Source: Streptomyces halobius
GTDB lineage: Bacteria > Actinomycetota > Actinomycetes > Streptomycetales > Streptomycetaceae
DNA length: 64,000 bases
NCBI RefSeq assembly: GCF_023277745.1
Contig: NZ_CP086322.1
Span: 4,464,001-4,528,000, forward strand
Reading direction: 5' to 3'
A program made the position numbers and the translations under genes. The number at the start of each line of letters is the position of its first letter. The stretch's first letter is position 1. Shown here piece after piece: positions 18,026-27,044 of this stretch. Under the pieces are notes generated by a model. It was not told where the DNA came from and made no database searches. It saw nothing but the letters and a program-made list of their open reading frames with translations.

Positions 18026-19189
18026 TCAGGAGATGGCCGTGCGCAGGCCGGCGACGTCGAGCTGCTCGGTCTCGTCGTGCGCGGTCAGATCGATGACCTC
18101 ACCGGCGCCGTCGGCCCCCGCCTCTTCCCCGGTGTCCCCGGCACCCCCGGCGTCCCCGGTGTGCTCCGGTGTCTCCCCCGCAGCCGCGTCCGCTCCGGCG
18201 TCCGTACCTGCCTGCGCACCGGACGTACCGGGCTCACCGGGCTCCTGTCGGCGCGCCGCCTGTTCGGCGAGCGCCTCGTCGCCCACCACGTCCGCCAGGT
18301 CGTCGGCCAGCGGCGCGGTCAGCTGCCGGGGCCCTGCGGCGGTCGAGGTGCCGAAGAAGTCGAAGCCGCCCACTGCGCGGGCCGCGGCGGGGCGGGTTGC
18401 GGACGGCGGTACGACGGCGGCGGCCGGGACCGGGCGGAGCGCGGGCGCGGCGCCGGTGTCCGTACGGGCGTGGCGTGCACCGCCGTCGCCCTGCCCGGCG
18501 GCCGCCTCGGACTTCCCCCGGCCCTTCTCACCGTCCTGGCCGCCCTGGCTGCCCTGGGCGCTCTGGGTGGCGTTGCGGACCGCATCGCGCTGCCGGGCGG
18601 CGTTACGGGCCAGCTGCCGCAGCGCCTGGTCCGCCTGCGCGTACGCGGCGGACGCCGGGGCCGACTGGCGCTGCGCGGGAATCCGGTCCGCGGGAAGGCC
18701 GTGCGCGGCGGCCGGCAGTTCCTTGGCCGGGACCGCGGCTTCGATCGCGAGCAGGCGGCGGCCCTCCAGGGCGCTGGCCCGCTCGGTCTCGGCGGTGGCG
18801 TAACGGCGCAGCAGATCGGCGTGCTCACCGCGCAGCCGGGCCAATTCGGCGCGCCTGGCACGCAGTTTGGCGTCCAGCGCGGTACGGATCTCGCGGGACT
18901 CCTCGACATCCGTTTCGAGCTCGGCTATCCGCTCCTCGGTGCGCCATTCGTCGCGCACCCGGGCGCGGGTGAGTTCGGCGACCTGTTTGCCGGCCTTGCG
19001 GTCCCAGCTCCGCAGAAGAACGGCGCCCGTGATCGCGGCGGCAGCGGCGCCCGCGGCGAGCACCCGCTGGACCAGGTCGTCGCCGACGAACCACGCGCCG
19101 GCGGCACAAACAATCGACGCACCGGCGACCGTGGCGGGAGGAAGCAGCCGGTGGAGGGGTGGTGAATGGCGGTGGCGTCCTCGTGGCAT
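18026..19189 (-). CDS. Membrane-anchored coiled-coil protein, function unknown
   Basis: A 387-residue protein I do not recognise. Two hydrophobic helices near the N-terminus (about 20-35 and 42-60, ending AVLLRSWDRKAGKQ) suggest a membrane hairpin. A long charged helical region (about 66-150, with EERIAELETDVEE and LDAKLRARRAELARLRGEH) is a predicted coiled coil. The C-terminal half is Ala/Gly/Glu-rich and probably disordered, ending VAGLRTAIS. This design suits a scaffold or cell-envelope organiser, but that is only inference. It is convergent with nuoD2; the 258-base gap between them shows nothing else. Confidence 0.75.
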   Translation of the reverse strand: MPRGRHRHSPPLHRLLPPATVAGASIVCAAGAWFVGDDLVQRVLAAGAAAAAITGAVLLRSWDRKAGKQVAELTRARVRDEWRTEERIAELETDVEESREIRTALDAKLRARRAELARLRGEHADLLRRYATAETERASALEGRRLLAIEAAVPAKELPAAAHGLPADRIPAQRQSAPASAAYAQADQALRQLARNAARQRDAVRNATQSAQGSQGGQDGEKGRGKSEAAAGQGDGGARHARTDTGAAPALRPVPAAAVVPPSATRPAAARAVGGFDFFGTSTAAGPRQLTAPLADDLADVVGDEALAEQAARRQEPGEPGTSGAQAGTDAGADAAAGETPEHTGDAGGAGDTGEEAGADGAGEVIDLTAHDETEQLDVAGLRTAIS

Positions 19190-19253
19190 GGCCAGAAACT
19201 TACCGTGCGTGCGGGACTTATGGGGCCCCGCACGCGAATCCGTTTCGTGGTGG

Positions 19254-20228
19254 TTACTTCTTCAGCAGCCCCTTGGACTCCAAATACGCCTGTGCGACAT
19301 CGGCGGGCTTGAGGCGCTCGGCATCGACCTTACGGTTCAAGTTGATCAAGTCTTCGGTCGTCAACACCCTTGTGAGCTTGCCGAGAGCCGTCTCGATCTC
19401 CTTGTCGCCGGCGCTCTCGGCATTCACCACCGGCAGCACGTTGTCGGCGTTCTGCAGCTTCTTGTCGTCCTCCAGAAGCACCAGGCCGAAGTTGTCGAGC
19501 GTGGCGTCGGTGGTCGTGGTGAGCACCATCTGGTCGGCGCCGTCCTTGACGGCCTGCTTGGCCTGCGGTGTCCCGACGCCCTTGGGGTCGAGGCCGGTGA
19601 TGTCGATACCGTAGGTCTTCTCCAGACCCGGTTTGCAGAACGGCCGGGTCTCGCACTCCTCACCCGACGCGAGTTTGATCTTCTGCTTCGACCTGCCCAG
19701 GTCGGAGAGTGTCTTCAGCTTGTGCTTCGCGGCGAATTCCTTGGTCACCGCGAAGGCGTTCTGGTCGGCGGCCGCACCGGCCGCCAGGACCTTGAGACCG
19801 CGCGGCCCGGCGAGCTTCTTCAGCGCCGCCACCGTCTTGTCGACGTCACTGGAGGCGACGGGCTTCGCCTTCGGACCGTTCTGCTTCGCGTTGAGGAATT
19901 CGGCGAGCGTGGAGGCATATTCCGGAACGACATCGATCTGGCCCTTCTCCAGGGCCGGTTCATACAGTTCGCGATTGGCCAGGGTCTGTACCCGGGCTTG
20001 GTAACCGGCGTCGTCAAGGATCTTGGAATAGATCTCGGCGAGCACCTTGGACTCGGTGAAACCGGCCGCGCCGATGACGATCTCGCCCTTCCCGCCCTTG
20101 CCGTTGCTGCCGCCCTTGTCCTCCAGGCTCTGGCCGCACGCGGCCAGCCCGGCCGCCAACGCGATCACGGTGCCCGCGACGAGCGCGGTGCGTGCCGCGC
20201 GCGACTTGCTGCTCATGGAATTCACCAT
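19254..20228 (-). CDS. Betaine-type ABC transporter substrate-binding lipoprotein
   Basis: A 324-residue lipoprotein of the OpuAC/ProX type that captures glycine betaine, choline or similar compounds. The signal peptide ends in the lipobox LAAC (Cys31), after ALVAGTVIALAAG. The mature part starts with a Gly/Ser linker, then GEIVIGAAGFTESKVLAEIY, characteristic of the osmoprotectant-binding family. The start could be ATG 20228 or the ATG four codons later; neither has a strong ribosome site. It is the last gene of the permease unit, 184 bases after the second permease, with a G-rich repetitive spacer between. Confidence 0.92.
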   Translation of the reverse strand: MVNSMSSKSRAARTALVAGTVIALAAGLAACGQSLEDKGGSNGKGGKGEIVIGAAGFTESKVLAEIYSKILDDAGYQARVQTLANRELYEPALEKGQIDVVPEYASTLAEFLNAKQNGPKAKPVASSDVDKTVAALKKLAGPRGLKVLAAGAAADQNAFAVTKEFAAKHKLKTLSDLGRSKQKIKLASGEECETRPFCKPGLEKTYGIDITGLDPKGVGTPQAKQAVKDGADQMVLTTTTDATLDNFGLVLLEDDKKLQNADNVLPVVNAESAGDKEIETALGKLTRVLTTEDLINLNRKVDAERLKPADVAQAYLESKGLLKK

Positions 20229-20412
20229 TCAGTTCGTTCGGATCGGATCAGGTGGTGGGTGCGGTGATGGGTGGGTGTTGGTGATGGGTGGACGTGGGGA
20301 CAGTGGTGACACCAGGGATCGGGGTGGGTGCGGTGACACCGGATCGGTGGCGCCGGGACGTGTGGTGCCGCGTTGGCTCGCTACGGCAGGATGGCAAAGC
20401 CGCGTCACCGCG

Positions 20413-21183
20413 TCAGGCGGGTTTTCCCAACGCGACCACCTCGTCATCGCCGACTGAGCCGCCCGGCCCGTCCGCGCCCGGTCCCGGTCCCGTCCCCTTT
20501 GTCGCACGCCGCCCGCGCCGCCGCCCCCGCATCGGGTCGAAGAGCCGGTCCGCCAGGACGAGGACGCCCTCAACCAGCAGTGCCAGGACGGCCACCAGCA
20601 GCGCGCCCGCGACCACCTGAGCGGTGTCGTAGTTGCCGAAGCCCGCCGTGATGATCCGGCCCAGTCCCCCGCCGCCGGCCAGCGCGGCGAGCGTCGCCGT
20701 CGCCACCACCTGCACCGTGGCCGACCGCAGGCCCGTCATGATCAGCGGATACGCGAGGGGTATCTCGACCCGCAGCAGGAGTTGAGGCCCCGACATCCCC
20801 ATCCCGCGCGCCGCCTCGACCACATCACGGTCCGCCTCCCGCATCCCCAGATACGCGTTGGTCAGCAGCGGCGGCACCGCGAACAGCACCAGCGCGATGA
20901 TCGTCGGCCAGTCCCCTCGCGTCCCCAGCGGAGTGAGCGTCAGCAGCACCAGGACCGCGAAGGTCGGCACCGCGCGCCCCACATTGGAGAGGTTGACCGC
21001 CAGCGCTCCGCCCTTGCCGATGTGCCCGAGCCAGAGCGCCACCGGCAGGGCTATCAGGCAGGCGAGGGCCAGACACAGGGCACTGAGATACACATGCTCA
21101 CCGAGCCGGTGCCAGACCCCCTTCTCCCCGGCCCAATTGGCCACCGTCGTCAGCCACTGCCACGCCCCCGCGATCGCACCCAT
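20413..21183 (-). CDS. Betaine-type ABC transporter permease
   Basis: A 256-residue inner-membrane permease of the OpuAB/ProW type. Five to six hydrophobic helices are visible, and the coupling loop EADRDVVEAARGMGMSGPQ matches the EAA motif that docks on the ATPase. It starts 3 bases after the stop of the other permease gene, so the two are co-transcribed and probably form a heterodimeric channel. The C-terminal 30 residues after ADRLFDPMRGRR are basic and Gly-rich. Confidence 0.93.
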   Translation of the reverse strand: MGAIAGAWQWLTTVANWAGEKGVWHRLGEHVYLSALCLALACLIALPVALWLGHIGKGGALAVNLSNVGRAVPTFAVLVLLTLTPLGTRGDWPTIIALVLFAVPPLLTNAYLGMREADRDVVEAARGMGMSGPQLLLRVEIPLAYPLIMTGLRSATVQVVATATLAALAGGGGLGRIITAGFGNYDTAQVVAGALLVAVLALLVEGVLVLADRLFDPMRGRRRGRRATKGTGPGPGADGPGGSVGDDEVVALGKPA

Positions 21184-21186
21184 CGC

Positions 21187-21984
21187 TCAGGCCACCCCCT
21201 TCGCCGTACGGGCCCCGCGCCGCGCCCGGGTCCTCCCCGGCGCCCGCTCTCGCGTCCAGGGCGTCAGCAGCCGCTGCAGGCCCAACAGAAGCAGATCGGC
21301 TGTCAGCGCCAGCAGCACGCACAGCACCGAGGCCGTCAGGACCTCCGCCTTGAAGAAGCCCTCCATGCCGCTGGCTATGAGATTCCCCAGACCGCCGTAG
21401 CCGACGACGGAGCCGATGGTCGTCATCGCCACCGTCGAAACCGTGGCGATGCGCAGCCCGGCCACCAACGCGGGCACCGCGAGCGGGAGCTCCACCCCGA
21501 ACAGCAGCCGCACGGAGCCGTACCCCATCCCCCGGGCGGCCTCCCGCACCTCGGTGGGCACCGCCTCCAGGCCGGCGAGGATATTGCGCACCAGGATCGT
21601 CAGCGAATACATCACCAGGCCCGTGACGACGACCGCGGCCGAGACCCCGAACACCGGGGTCAGCAGCGCGAACATCGCCAGGGACGGCACCGTGTAGAGC
21701 ACCGTCGTCAGCCCCAGGACCGGCCCCGCCGCGGCCCGCCAGCGCCGGGCCGCCAGCGCCAGCGGAAAGGCGACCAGCAGGCCGATGAGCACGGACACGG
21801 CCGTGATGCCGATGTGCTGGACCGTCGCGTCCACCAGCTCCTGACCGCGGCTGCGGACATACTCACCGCAGATCCAGTCGTTCGTCTGCAGACAGCTCGA
21901 CCCGCCGGCCGGTGCCCCGCCCGGCCCCGCGGCCTGCACCGCGCCCGGCCCGCCGACCTGCGCGACCGCTGCTTGCGCGGTCAT
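21187..21984 (-). CDS. Betaine-type ABC transporter permease
   Basis: A 265-residue permease, first gene of the minus-strand transporter unit. It has about six transmembrane segments (for example ITAVSVLIGLLVAFPLALAA) and an EAA-type coupling loop, VPTEVREAARGMGYGSVRL. The N-terminal 30 residues are Gly/Pro/Ala-rich, followed by a short periplasmic stretch with two cysteines (CLQTNDWICGEY). It pairs with the downstream permease. The 133-base spacer to the divergent ATPase gene probably carries promoters for both directions. Confidence 0.93.
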   Translation of the reverse strand: MTAQAAVAQVGGPGAVQAAGPGGAPAGGSSCLQTNDWICGEYVRSRGQELVDATVQHIGITAVSVLIGLLVAFPLALAARRWRAAAGPVLGLTTVLYTVPSLAMFALLTPVFGVSAAVVVTGLVMYSLTILVRNILAGLEAVPTEVREAARGMGYGSVRLLFGVELPLAVPALVAGLRIATVSTVAMTTIGSVVGYGGLGNLIASGMEGFFKAEVLTASVLCVLLALTADLLLLGLQRLLTPWTRERAPGRTRARRGARTAKGVA

Positions 21985-22117
21985 CCGCCGTCACCTCCCC
22001 CGCCCTGTCGCTCACAATTTCGGTGACTGTCTGCGACCCTAACCCCCGCCACTGACAACCGGCCCGCCACCCACCGGCAGCACCACGTTCACGACCGCCC
22101 GTCCACAATGGGGAACC

Positions 22118-23362
22118 ATGATCCGTTTCGAGCACGTCACCAAGCGCTACGCCGACGGCACCACAGCCGTCGACGACCTCTCCTTCGAGGTCGCGAAGGG
22201 CGAACTCATCACGCTCGTCGGCCCCTCGGGCTGCGGCAAGACGACGACGATGAAGATGGTGAACCGGCTCATCGAGCCCACCAGTGGCACCATCCACCTC
22301 GACGGCGACGACATCTCCGCCATCGACCCCGTCGAACTCCGCCGCCGCATCGGCTATGTCATCCAGCAGGTGGGACTCTTCCCCCACAAGACCGTCCTCG
22401 ACAACACCGCCACCGTCCCGCACCTCCTCGGCTGGACGCGCAAGAAGGCCCGCGCCCGCGCCGCCGAACTCCTCGACCTGGTCGGCCTGGCCCCGTCGAC
22501 CTACGGCGACCGCTACCCCGACCAGCTCTCCGGCGGCCAGCGCCAGCGCGTCGGCGTCGCCCGCGCCCTGGCCGCCGACCCGCCCGTGCTGCTGATGGAC
22601 GAACCGTTCGGCGCGGTCGACCCGGTCGTCCGCGAGCACCTCCAGAACGAGTTCCTGCGACTGCAGTCCACGCTCCACAAGACGGTCCTCTTCGTCACCC
22701 ACGACATCGAGGAGGCGGTCCGGCTCGGCGACCGCATCGCGGTCTACGGGGCGGGGCGCATCGAGCAGTTCGACACCCCGGCGACGGTCCTGGGCGCCCC
22801 CGCGACCCCGTACACCGCCGAATTCGTCGGCGCGGACCGGGGTCTGAAGCGGCTCTCCGTGACCCCCGTCGAGACCGGCGACCTGGAACAGCCCCCGGTC
22901 GTCCGCCTCGACGACCCCGCGGACCGCGCCGCCGCCCGGCTGACCGCCGACGGCGCCCCCTGGGCCGTCGTCCTCGACGCCGACGGGGCCATCCACGGCT
23001 GGGTCTCCGCGGCGACGCTCAGCGGCTCCCCCGAGGCGTCCGCAGCGGGTGCCACGGCGGGAGCCGATGCCCGGTCCGCAGCCCCCGGCGCCCGCACCGG
23101 GGCGTCCGCACCGAAGGGCACCACCGTCCGCGCTCACGCCCGCCGGATGGACGCCTGGCTGCCGCTCGGCGCCCCGCTCAAGCAGGCGTTCAGCACCATG
23201 CTCCAGCACGACGCCGGCTGGATCGCGGTCCTGGACGGCGAGCGCTTCCTCGGCGTCCTCACCCCCGGCCGGCTGCACGCGGCACTGCGCCGCTCCACCA
23301 CCGCCGACGCCGCGAACATCCCGCGCGGCGAGGTGGCGCTCGACAGGGTCCCGGACGCCTGA
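22118..23362 (+). CDS. Betaine-type ABC transporter ATP-binding protein
   Basis: A 414-residue ATPase of the OpuAA/ProV family that powers the importer encoded divergently to its left. It shows Walker A GPSGCGKTT (about 35-43), the Q-loop VIQQVGLFPH, the signature LSGGQRQRVGVARAL, Walker B VLLMDEPF and the switch histidine FVTHDIEEA. After about 240 the C-terminal region contains CBS-like segments (GWVSAATLSG; WIAVLDGERFLGVLTPGRLH), the module that senses osmotic conditions in OpuA, separated by an Ala-rich linker. The ATPase is on the opposite strand from its permeases, which is less usual. Confidence 0.93.
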   Translation: MIRFEHVTKRYADGTTAVDDLSFEVAKGELITLVGPSGCGKTTTMKMVNRLIEPTSGTIHLDGDDISAIDPVELRRRIGYVIQQVGLFPHKTVLDNTATVPHLLGWTRKKARARAAELLDLVGLAPSTYGDRYPDQLSGGQRQRVGVARALAADPPVLLMDEPFGAVDPVVREHLQNEFLRLQSTLHKTVLFVTHDIEEAVRLGDRIAVYGAGRIEQFDTPATVLGAPATPYTAEFVGADRGLKRLSVTPVETGDLEQPPVVRLDDPADRAAARLTADGAPWAVVLDADGAIHGWVSAATLSGSPEASAAGATAGADARSAAPGARTGASAPKGTTVRAHARRMDAWLPLGAPLKQAFSTMLQHDAGWIAVLDGERFLGVLTPGRLHAALRRSTTADAANIPRGEVALDRVPDA

Positions 23363-23454
23363 GCCGGGGGCGAGGGGGCGAGGGGGCGAGGGGGAGAACG
23401 GCCGGGGAGAAAAGGGCGGGACGTGGCAGCGGGTTCCGTCACGCCACGGCGCCG

Positions 23455-23943
23455 CTACGCCGGAGCCGCCCCCGGGTTGTCATCGTCGTCCTCGCCCTCC
23501 GGGAGCTTGCAGACCCGCTCCAGGAACAGCGCGGCGGCGACCACCCCCACACCGGCCAGCACCGAGAGTCCGGCGTAGATCGCCTGGTCGCGGCGCGGTC
23601 CGTCGAGGCCCGAGGTCAGCAGGTAGACCGCGACCCCGCCGTACAGCCCGGCGACCAGCGACGCCACCAGCGCGCTCGCCTGCCCGAAGACCACCGCACG
23701 GGCGGCCACCAGCGGATCCACGCCCTTCGCGTCCGGCTCCCGCTCGCGCTGCGCGCGCAGCCGCGAGCGGAGCGAGAGCGCGGTGGCGGCCAGCACGGCG
23801 GCGATCAGCGCCAGCACGACAGGCGCCGCCACCGGCACGCTCGGGAGGGAGGCCAGCGAGTCCCACAGCCGGGCGCCCGCCCAGGCCAGCACCCCGGCCA
23901 CCAGAAACAGCCCGACCAGCACCTTGATGTGTAGCTGTTTCAC
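23455..23943 (-). CDS. DUF3180 membrane protein
   Basis: A 162-residue protein with four predicted transmembrane helices (for example KVLVGLFLVAGVLAWAGARL, VPVAAPVVLALIAAVLAATAL, and two in 85-140). The pattern matches DUF3180, an actinobacterial family found next to folK. It ends with an acidic tail (EGEDDDD). It lies 210 bases downstream of folK on the same strand and probably belongs to the folate gene unit. Function is unknown; the fixed position suggests a link with folate or the envelope. Confidence 0.88.
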   Translation of the reverse strand: MKQLHIKVLVGLFLVAGVLAWAGARLWDSLASLPSVPVAAPVVLALIAAVLAATALSLRSRLRAQREREPDAKGVDPLVAARAVVFGQASALVASLVAGLYGGVAVYLLTSGLDGPRRDQAIYAGLSVLAGVGVVAAALFLERVCKLPEGEDDDDNPGAAPA

Positions 23944-24153
23944 CGAGCGATCGCCCCTCGCACCGTTCTCGCCGTCCTGCCGTCATGGCCGTTCGTCATC
24001 CCGGCCGCTCCATATGCCGTCCGCCCCGTACGCGATCCGCCCGGCCGGACCTTTCCGCACGCATCCATGCCCTACGGAACCGCTCTACGCATCCGGGCCG
24101 TGCGTACCGCCCCGCGCATCGCCGTACGCGGACCGGGCCCGCAAGCCTAACGA

Positions 24154-24750
24154 TTACTCGGGCAGCCGCAGTTCCAGGTCCGTGCGCGGTGTCACGCCCT
24201 CGCGGCCCACCGCCGACAGCAGTTCGGCCACCGCGCCGTGCCCGGGGACCTCCGCCTCCGGGTCGATGTCATGCCACGGCACCAGCACGAACGCGCGCTC
24301 GTGGGCGCGCGGGTGCGGCAGCGTCAGCCGGGGGTCGTCGGAGATCACGTCCTGATAGGCGAGGATGTCGACGTCGATGGTGCGCGGGCCCCAGCGCTCG
24401 TCCCGCACCCGCTCGAAGGCTTCCTCGATCGCGTGCCCGCGCTCCAGGAGGGAGGACGGCGGCAGCGTCGTCTTGATCAGCACCACGGCGTTGAAATACG
24501 ACGGCTGCGAGCCGGGCGCGACGCCCCACGGCTCGGTCTCGTAGACCGGGGAGACCGCCTTGACCCGCAGACCAGGGGTGTCCTCCAGGGCGTCGACGGC
24601 GCCCTGGAGGGTCTCCAGGCGGTTGCCGAGATTGCTGCCGAGGGAGATCACGGCACGTTTGGGATTGGACAGCGTCACATCGGCGGCGTCCACCTGCTCC
24701 ACCACGGATGCGGGCACCGGCTGTACGGTCGGGTCGCTGCTGACGTTCAC
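24154..24750 (-). CDS. folK: 2-amino-4-hydroxy-6-hydroxymethyldihydropteridine diphosphokinase
   Basis: FolK transfers pyrophosphate from ATP to 6-hydroxymethyl-7,8-dihydropterin, the step before dihydropteroate synthase. The 198-residue protein has the family motifs SLGSNLGNRLETLQGAV (about 36-52), VYETEPWG, the ERWGPRTIDVDIL signature and LPHPRAHERAFVL. An N-terminal extension of about 28 residues precedes the domain. The start is GTG at 24748-24750, overlapping the folB stop in GTGA, so translation is coupled. Confidence 0.96.
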   Translation of the reverse strand: MNVSSDPTVQPVPASVVEQVDAADVTLSNPKRAVISLGSNLGNRLETLQGAVDALEDTPGLRVKAVSPVYETEPWGVAPGSQPSYFNAVVLIKTTLPPSSLLERGHAIEEAFERVRDERWGPRTIDVDILAYQDVISDDPRLTLPHPRAHERAFVLVPWHDIDPEAEVPGHGAVAELLSAVGREGVTPRTDLELRLPE

Positions 24751-25106
24751 TTTCGGCTCCGGGTGATGGTGATGGTCACGTCGTCAAAGGGGACGGTGAT
24801 CGGGGCATCCGGTTTGTGGACGACCACCTCCACCTGCTGCACCCCCTCGTGCTTGAGGCACTGGTCGGCGATCCGCTCCGCGAGCGTCTCGATGAGGTCG
24901 ACCGGCTCGCCTTCCACGACGGCCACGACCTCCTCCGCCACCACGCCGTAATGCACGGTCTTCGCGAGATCGTCGGAGGCCGCCGCCGGGCGGGTGTCCA
25001 GCCCCAGCACCAGGTCCACGATGAAGGTCTGGCCCTCCTCGCGTTCGCGGGGAAACACCCCGTGGTGCCCTCGGGCCTTCAGCCCACGCAGCGCGACACG
25101 ATCCAC
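24747..25106 (-). CDS. folB: Dihydroneopterin aldolase
   Basis: FolB cleaves 7,8-dihydroneopterin to 6-hydroxymethyldihydropterin and glycolaldehyde. The 119-residue protein has the usual length and motifs: LRGLKARGHHGVFPRE (about 6-21), VHYGVVAEEV (51-60) and LIETLAERIAD with the catalytic-region glutamate. The start is taken as GTG at 25104-25106, eight bases after GGGAG; the frame is open further upstream but that part has no conserved sequence. It is coupled to folK by a 4-base overlap. Confidence 0.95.
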   Translation of the reverse strand: MDRVALRGLKARGHHGVFPREREEGQTFIVDLVLGLDTRPAAASDDLAKTVHYGVVAEEVVAVVEGEPVDLIETLAERIADQCLKHEGVQQVEVVVHKPDAPITVPFDDVTITITRSRK

Positions 25107-25472
25107 GCGAATCACTCCCACTGGTCCACCGGCACCTTTGGCGCCGCTGTTCGTCCGATACCGGGCACGCACCGGACTCGTCCGGCACACCACCTCGTCG
25201 AATCTACCTGCGAGCACCGACAACGCTCGCCCACGGGGGCTATGGACAAGCCCCCGCACCGGTGCTACGGCTGCCCCGGAGGGCAGGCCGTCCGCGCGGC
25301 CTGCTTACCCCCTGTCCCGCACCCCACCCCTACCCGTGCCGCACTTGGCTCGAACGGGTGCGCCCTTGCCCGTCCCGCTGACGCCGGCGGCTGACGCCGA
25401 CCGTCGGGGACGGGGCTGCGCCGCAGGTCAGCGGCCTGGAGCCGACCACCGGGCGGGCACCCGGTTCACTCC
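25107..25472. other. Intergenic region upstream of folB, no gene seen
   Basis: This stretch between folB and the tandem repeat beyond the NTF2-like gene has open frames, but their sequences are Pro/Arg-rich and lack conserved motifs. It probably contains the folB promoter. I see no RNA gene or strong hairpin. Confidence 0.5.
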
Positions 25473-25602
25473 CCGAATCGGCCCGATCCGCCCTGGGATC
25501 ACGCCTTGGTCACCCTCCGGACGGGCCCGTTCCGCCCCGGCGCACGCCCGGGTCGCGCTCCGAACCGGCCCGTTCCGCCCCGGGTCACACCCCGGCGTCC
25601 TC
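25473..25602. repeat. Three-copy 43-base tandem repeat reaching the NTF2-like stop codon
   Basis: Three adjacent units of 42-44 bases begin at 25473, 25517 and 25560. Each contains GGCCCG(A/T)TCCGCCC. The third covers the last codons and stop (25585-25587, read as TGA on the minus strand) of the NTF2-like gene; the first also has TGA at the matching place. Copies have diverged by several substitutions. Confidence 0.75.
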
Positions 25603-26118
25603 GTCCCCGTCGTCCTCCCCGTTCGCCCCGGCTTCTTCGTCCTCGCGGTCCGCCAGCACCGGCGACCCGTGGTGGGACCACACCCGCCAGCCGTCCTCGG
25701 TACGCCGGAAGACATTGGTCGCCACGACCAGCTGGCCGATCAGCGGCCCCACCGAGCCGTCGTCCTCGGCCGGCCCGCCGCTGAGGATGTTCTCCGTGCA
25801 GGTCACCAGCGCGGTGTCACCGAGGACATCGATCTCCACATCCGTCAGGAAGAACTGGATGTACTCGGTGTTCGCCATGATCAGGGCGTACGAACGGAGC
25901 ACCTCCCCGCGTCCGCGCAGCACCGGCCACCCCGGGTGCACCACGCTCACCTGGCCGTCCAGCCACAGCTCGGACAGCGCCTCGTGATCGCCGCGCTCGA
26001 TGGTCTCGTACAAGGCCGCGTTCGCCTGCTCGACCGCCTCGATGTCCGTCCGTGGCTCCAAGCCGCTCACACTGCTCCCGTCGCGTTCGCCGTCGTTCCG
26101 GTCGTTTCCGTCGTTCAT
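25585..26118 (-). CDS. NTF2-like (SnoaL/DUF4440 type) protein
   Basis: A 177-residue protein with a nuclear-transport-factor-2 fold: EQANAALYETIERGDHEAL, LWLDGQVSVVHPGWPVLRG and NVFRRTEDGWRVWSHHGSP are typical of the DUF4440/SnoaL-like group. The N-terminus (MNDGNDRNDGERDG) and the acidic C-terminus are disordered. It starts at ATG 26118, overlapping the folP stop in ATGA, so it is coupled to folate synthesis genes. Enzymatic activity is not evident; NTF2-like proteins may be enzymes or ligand binders. Its gene end is built of tandem repeats. Confidence 0.88.
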   Translation of the reverse strand: MNDGNDRNDGERDGSSVSGLEPRTDIEAVEQANAALYETIERGDHEALSELWLDGQVSVVHPGWPVLRGRGEVLRSYALIMANTEYIQFFLTDVEIDVLGDTALVTCTENILSGGPAEDDGSVGPLIGQLVVATNVFRRTEDGWRVWSHHGSPVLADREDEEAGANGEDDGDEDAGV

Positions 26119-27044
26119 GCCGTCGTGCCCGTGCTGCCGGCACGCTGCGTACCGGCCATGTCCCCCGCGTCGGCCGCACCGGCCGCACCCGCGGCGGTCT
26201 CCACCGCGCGTGCCACCCGTACCGCGTCCGCGCTCGCCCTCACCTCGTGCACCCGCACCGCCCAGGCCCCCTCCCGCGCCACGATCGCCGACACCGCCGC
26301 CGTCGCGGCGTCCCGCTCCCGGGCCGGCGGTGGGGTGGCTCCCGCGCCGCCCGCCAGCACCCTGCCCAGGAACCGTTTTCTCGAAGCGGCCACCAGCAGC
26401 GGACGCCCCAGCGCCCGCAGCCGCGCCAGCTGGGCGACCAGCGCGAGATCGTGCCGGGCCTGCTTGGCGAAGCCCAGGCCGGGGTCGATGACGATGCGCT
26501 CCGGGTCGACGCCGCCGGCCACCGCGCGCTCCATGCTCTGCCCGAGTTCGTCGACGACCTCCGTGACGACATCGGCGTACACGGCCCGGTTGTTCATGTC
26601 GATCGACTGGCCACGCCAGTGCATCACCACGAACGGCACCCGGGACGCGGCCACCACCGGCACCATCGCCGGATCCGCGGCGCCGCCGCTGACGTCGTTG
26701 ACCAGCCGCGCCCCGGCCTCCACGGCCCGCTCGGCGACCGAGGCCCGCATCGTGTCGACGGACACCACGGCGCCGGCCGCGGCCAGCTCCCGCACGACCG
26801 GGACGACCCGGCGCAGCTCCTCGGCCTCGTCCACCCGCGCCGCGCCCGGCCGGGTCGACTCGCCGCCCACGTCCACCATGTCGGCGCCCTGCGCCACCAG
26901 GTCGAGGCCGTGTTTGACGGCGAGTTCGGTGTCGAACCACTGGCCGCCGTCGGAGAACGAATCGGGCGTCACATTGACGACGCCCATCACCGCGCAGCGG
27001 TCCCAGTCCGGCAGTCCGGCCACCCGGCCACGCAAGGTACTCAT
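26115..27044 (-). CDS. folP: Dihydropteroate synthase
   Basis: FolP condenses p-aminobenzoate with hydroxymethyldihydropterin pyrophosphate to give dihydropteroate; it is the sulfonamide target. The TIM-barrel protein (309 residues) has the pterin-site motif MGVVNVTPDSFSDGG (about 20-34), the second motif DVGGESTRPGA, VSVDTMRA, NDVSGG, DPGLGFAK and the C-terminal VRVHEVRASADAVRVA. The last 30 residues are an Ala/Gly-rich extension. It is the first gene of the folP, NTF2-like, folB, folK unit, with a 442-base gap upstream. Confidence 0.96.
   Translation of the reverse strand: MSTLRGRVAGLPDWDRCAVMGVVNVTPDSFSDGGQWFDTELAVKHGLDLVAQGADMVDVGGESTRPGAARVDEAEELRRVVPVVRELAAAGAVVSVDTMRASVAERAVEAGARLVNDVSGGAADPAMVPVVAASRVPFVVMHWRGQSIDMNNRAVYADVVTEVVDELGQSMERAVAGGVDPERIVIDPGLGFAKQARHDLALVAQLARLRALGRPLLVAASRKRFLGRVLAGGAGATPPPARERDAATAAVSAIVAREGAWAVRVHEVRASADAVRVARAVETAAGAAGAADAGDMAGTQRAGSTGTTA

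Noticed and set aside
20229..20412. G-rich repeats (GGTGATGGGTGG) between the second permease and the binding-protein gene
   Set aside because: Simple low-complexity spacer sequence without a stable structure or conserved motif I can support.
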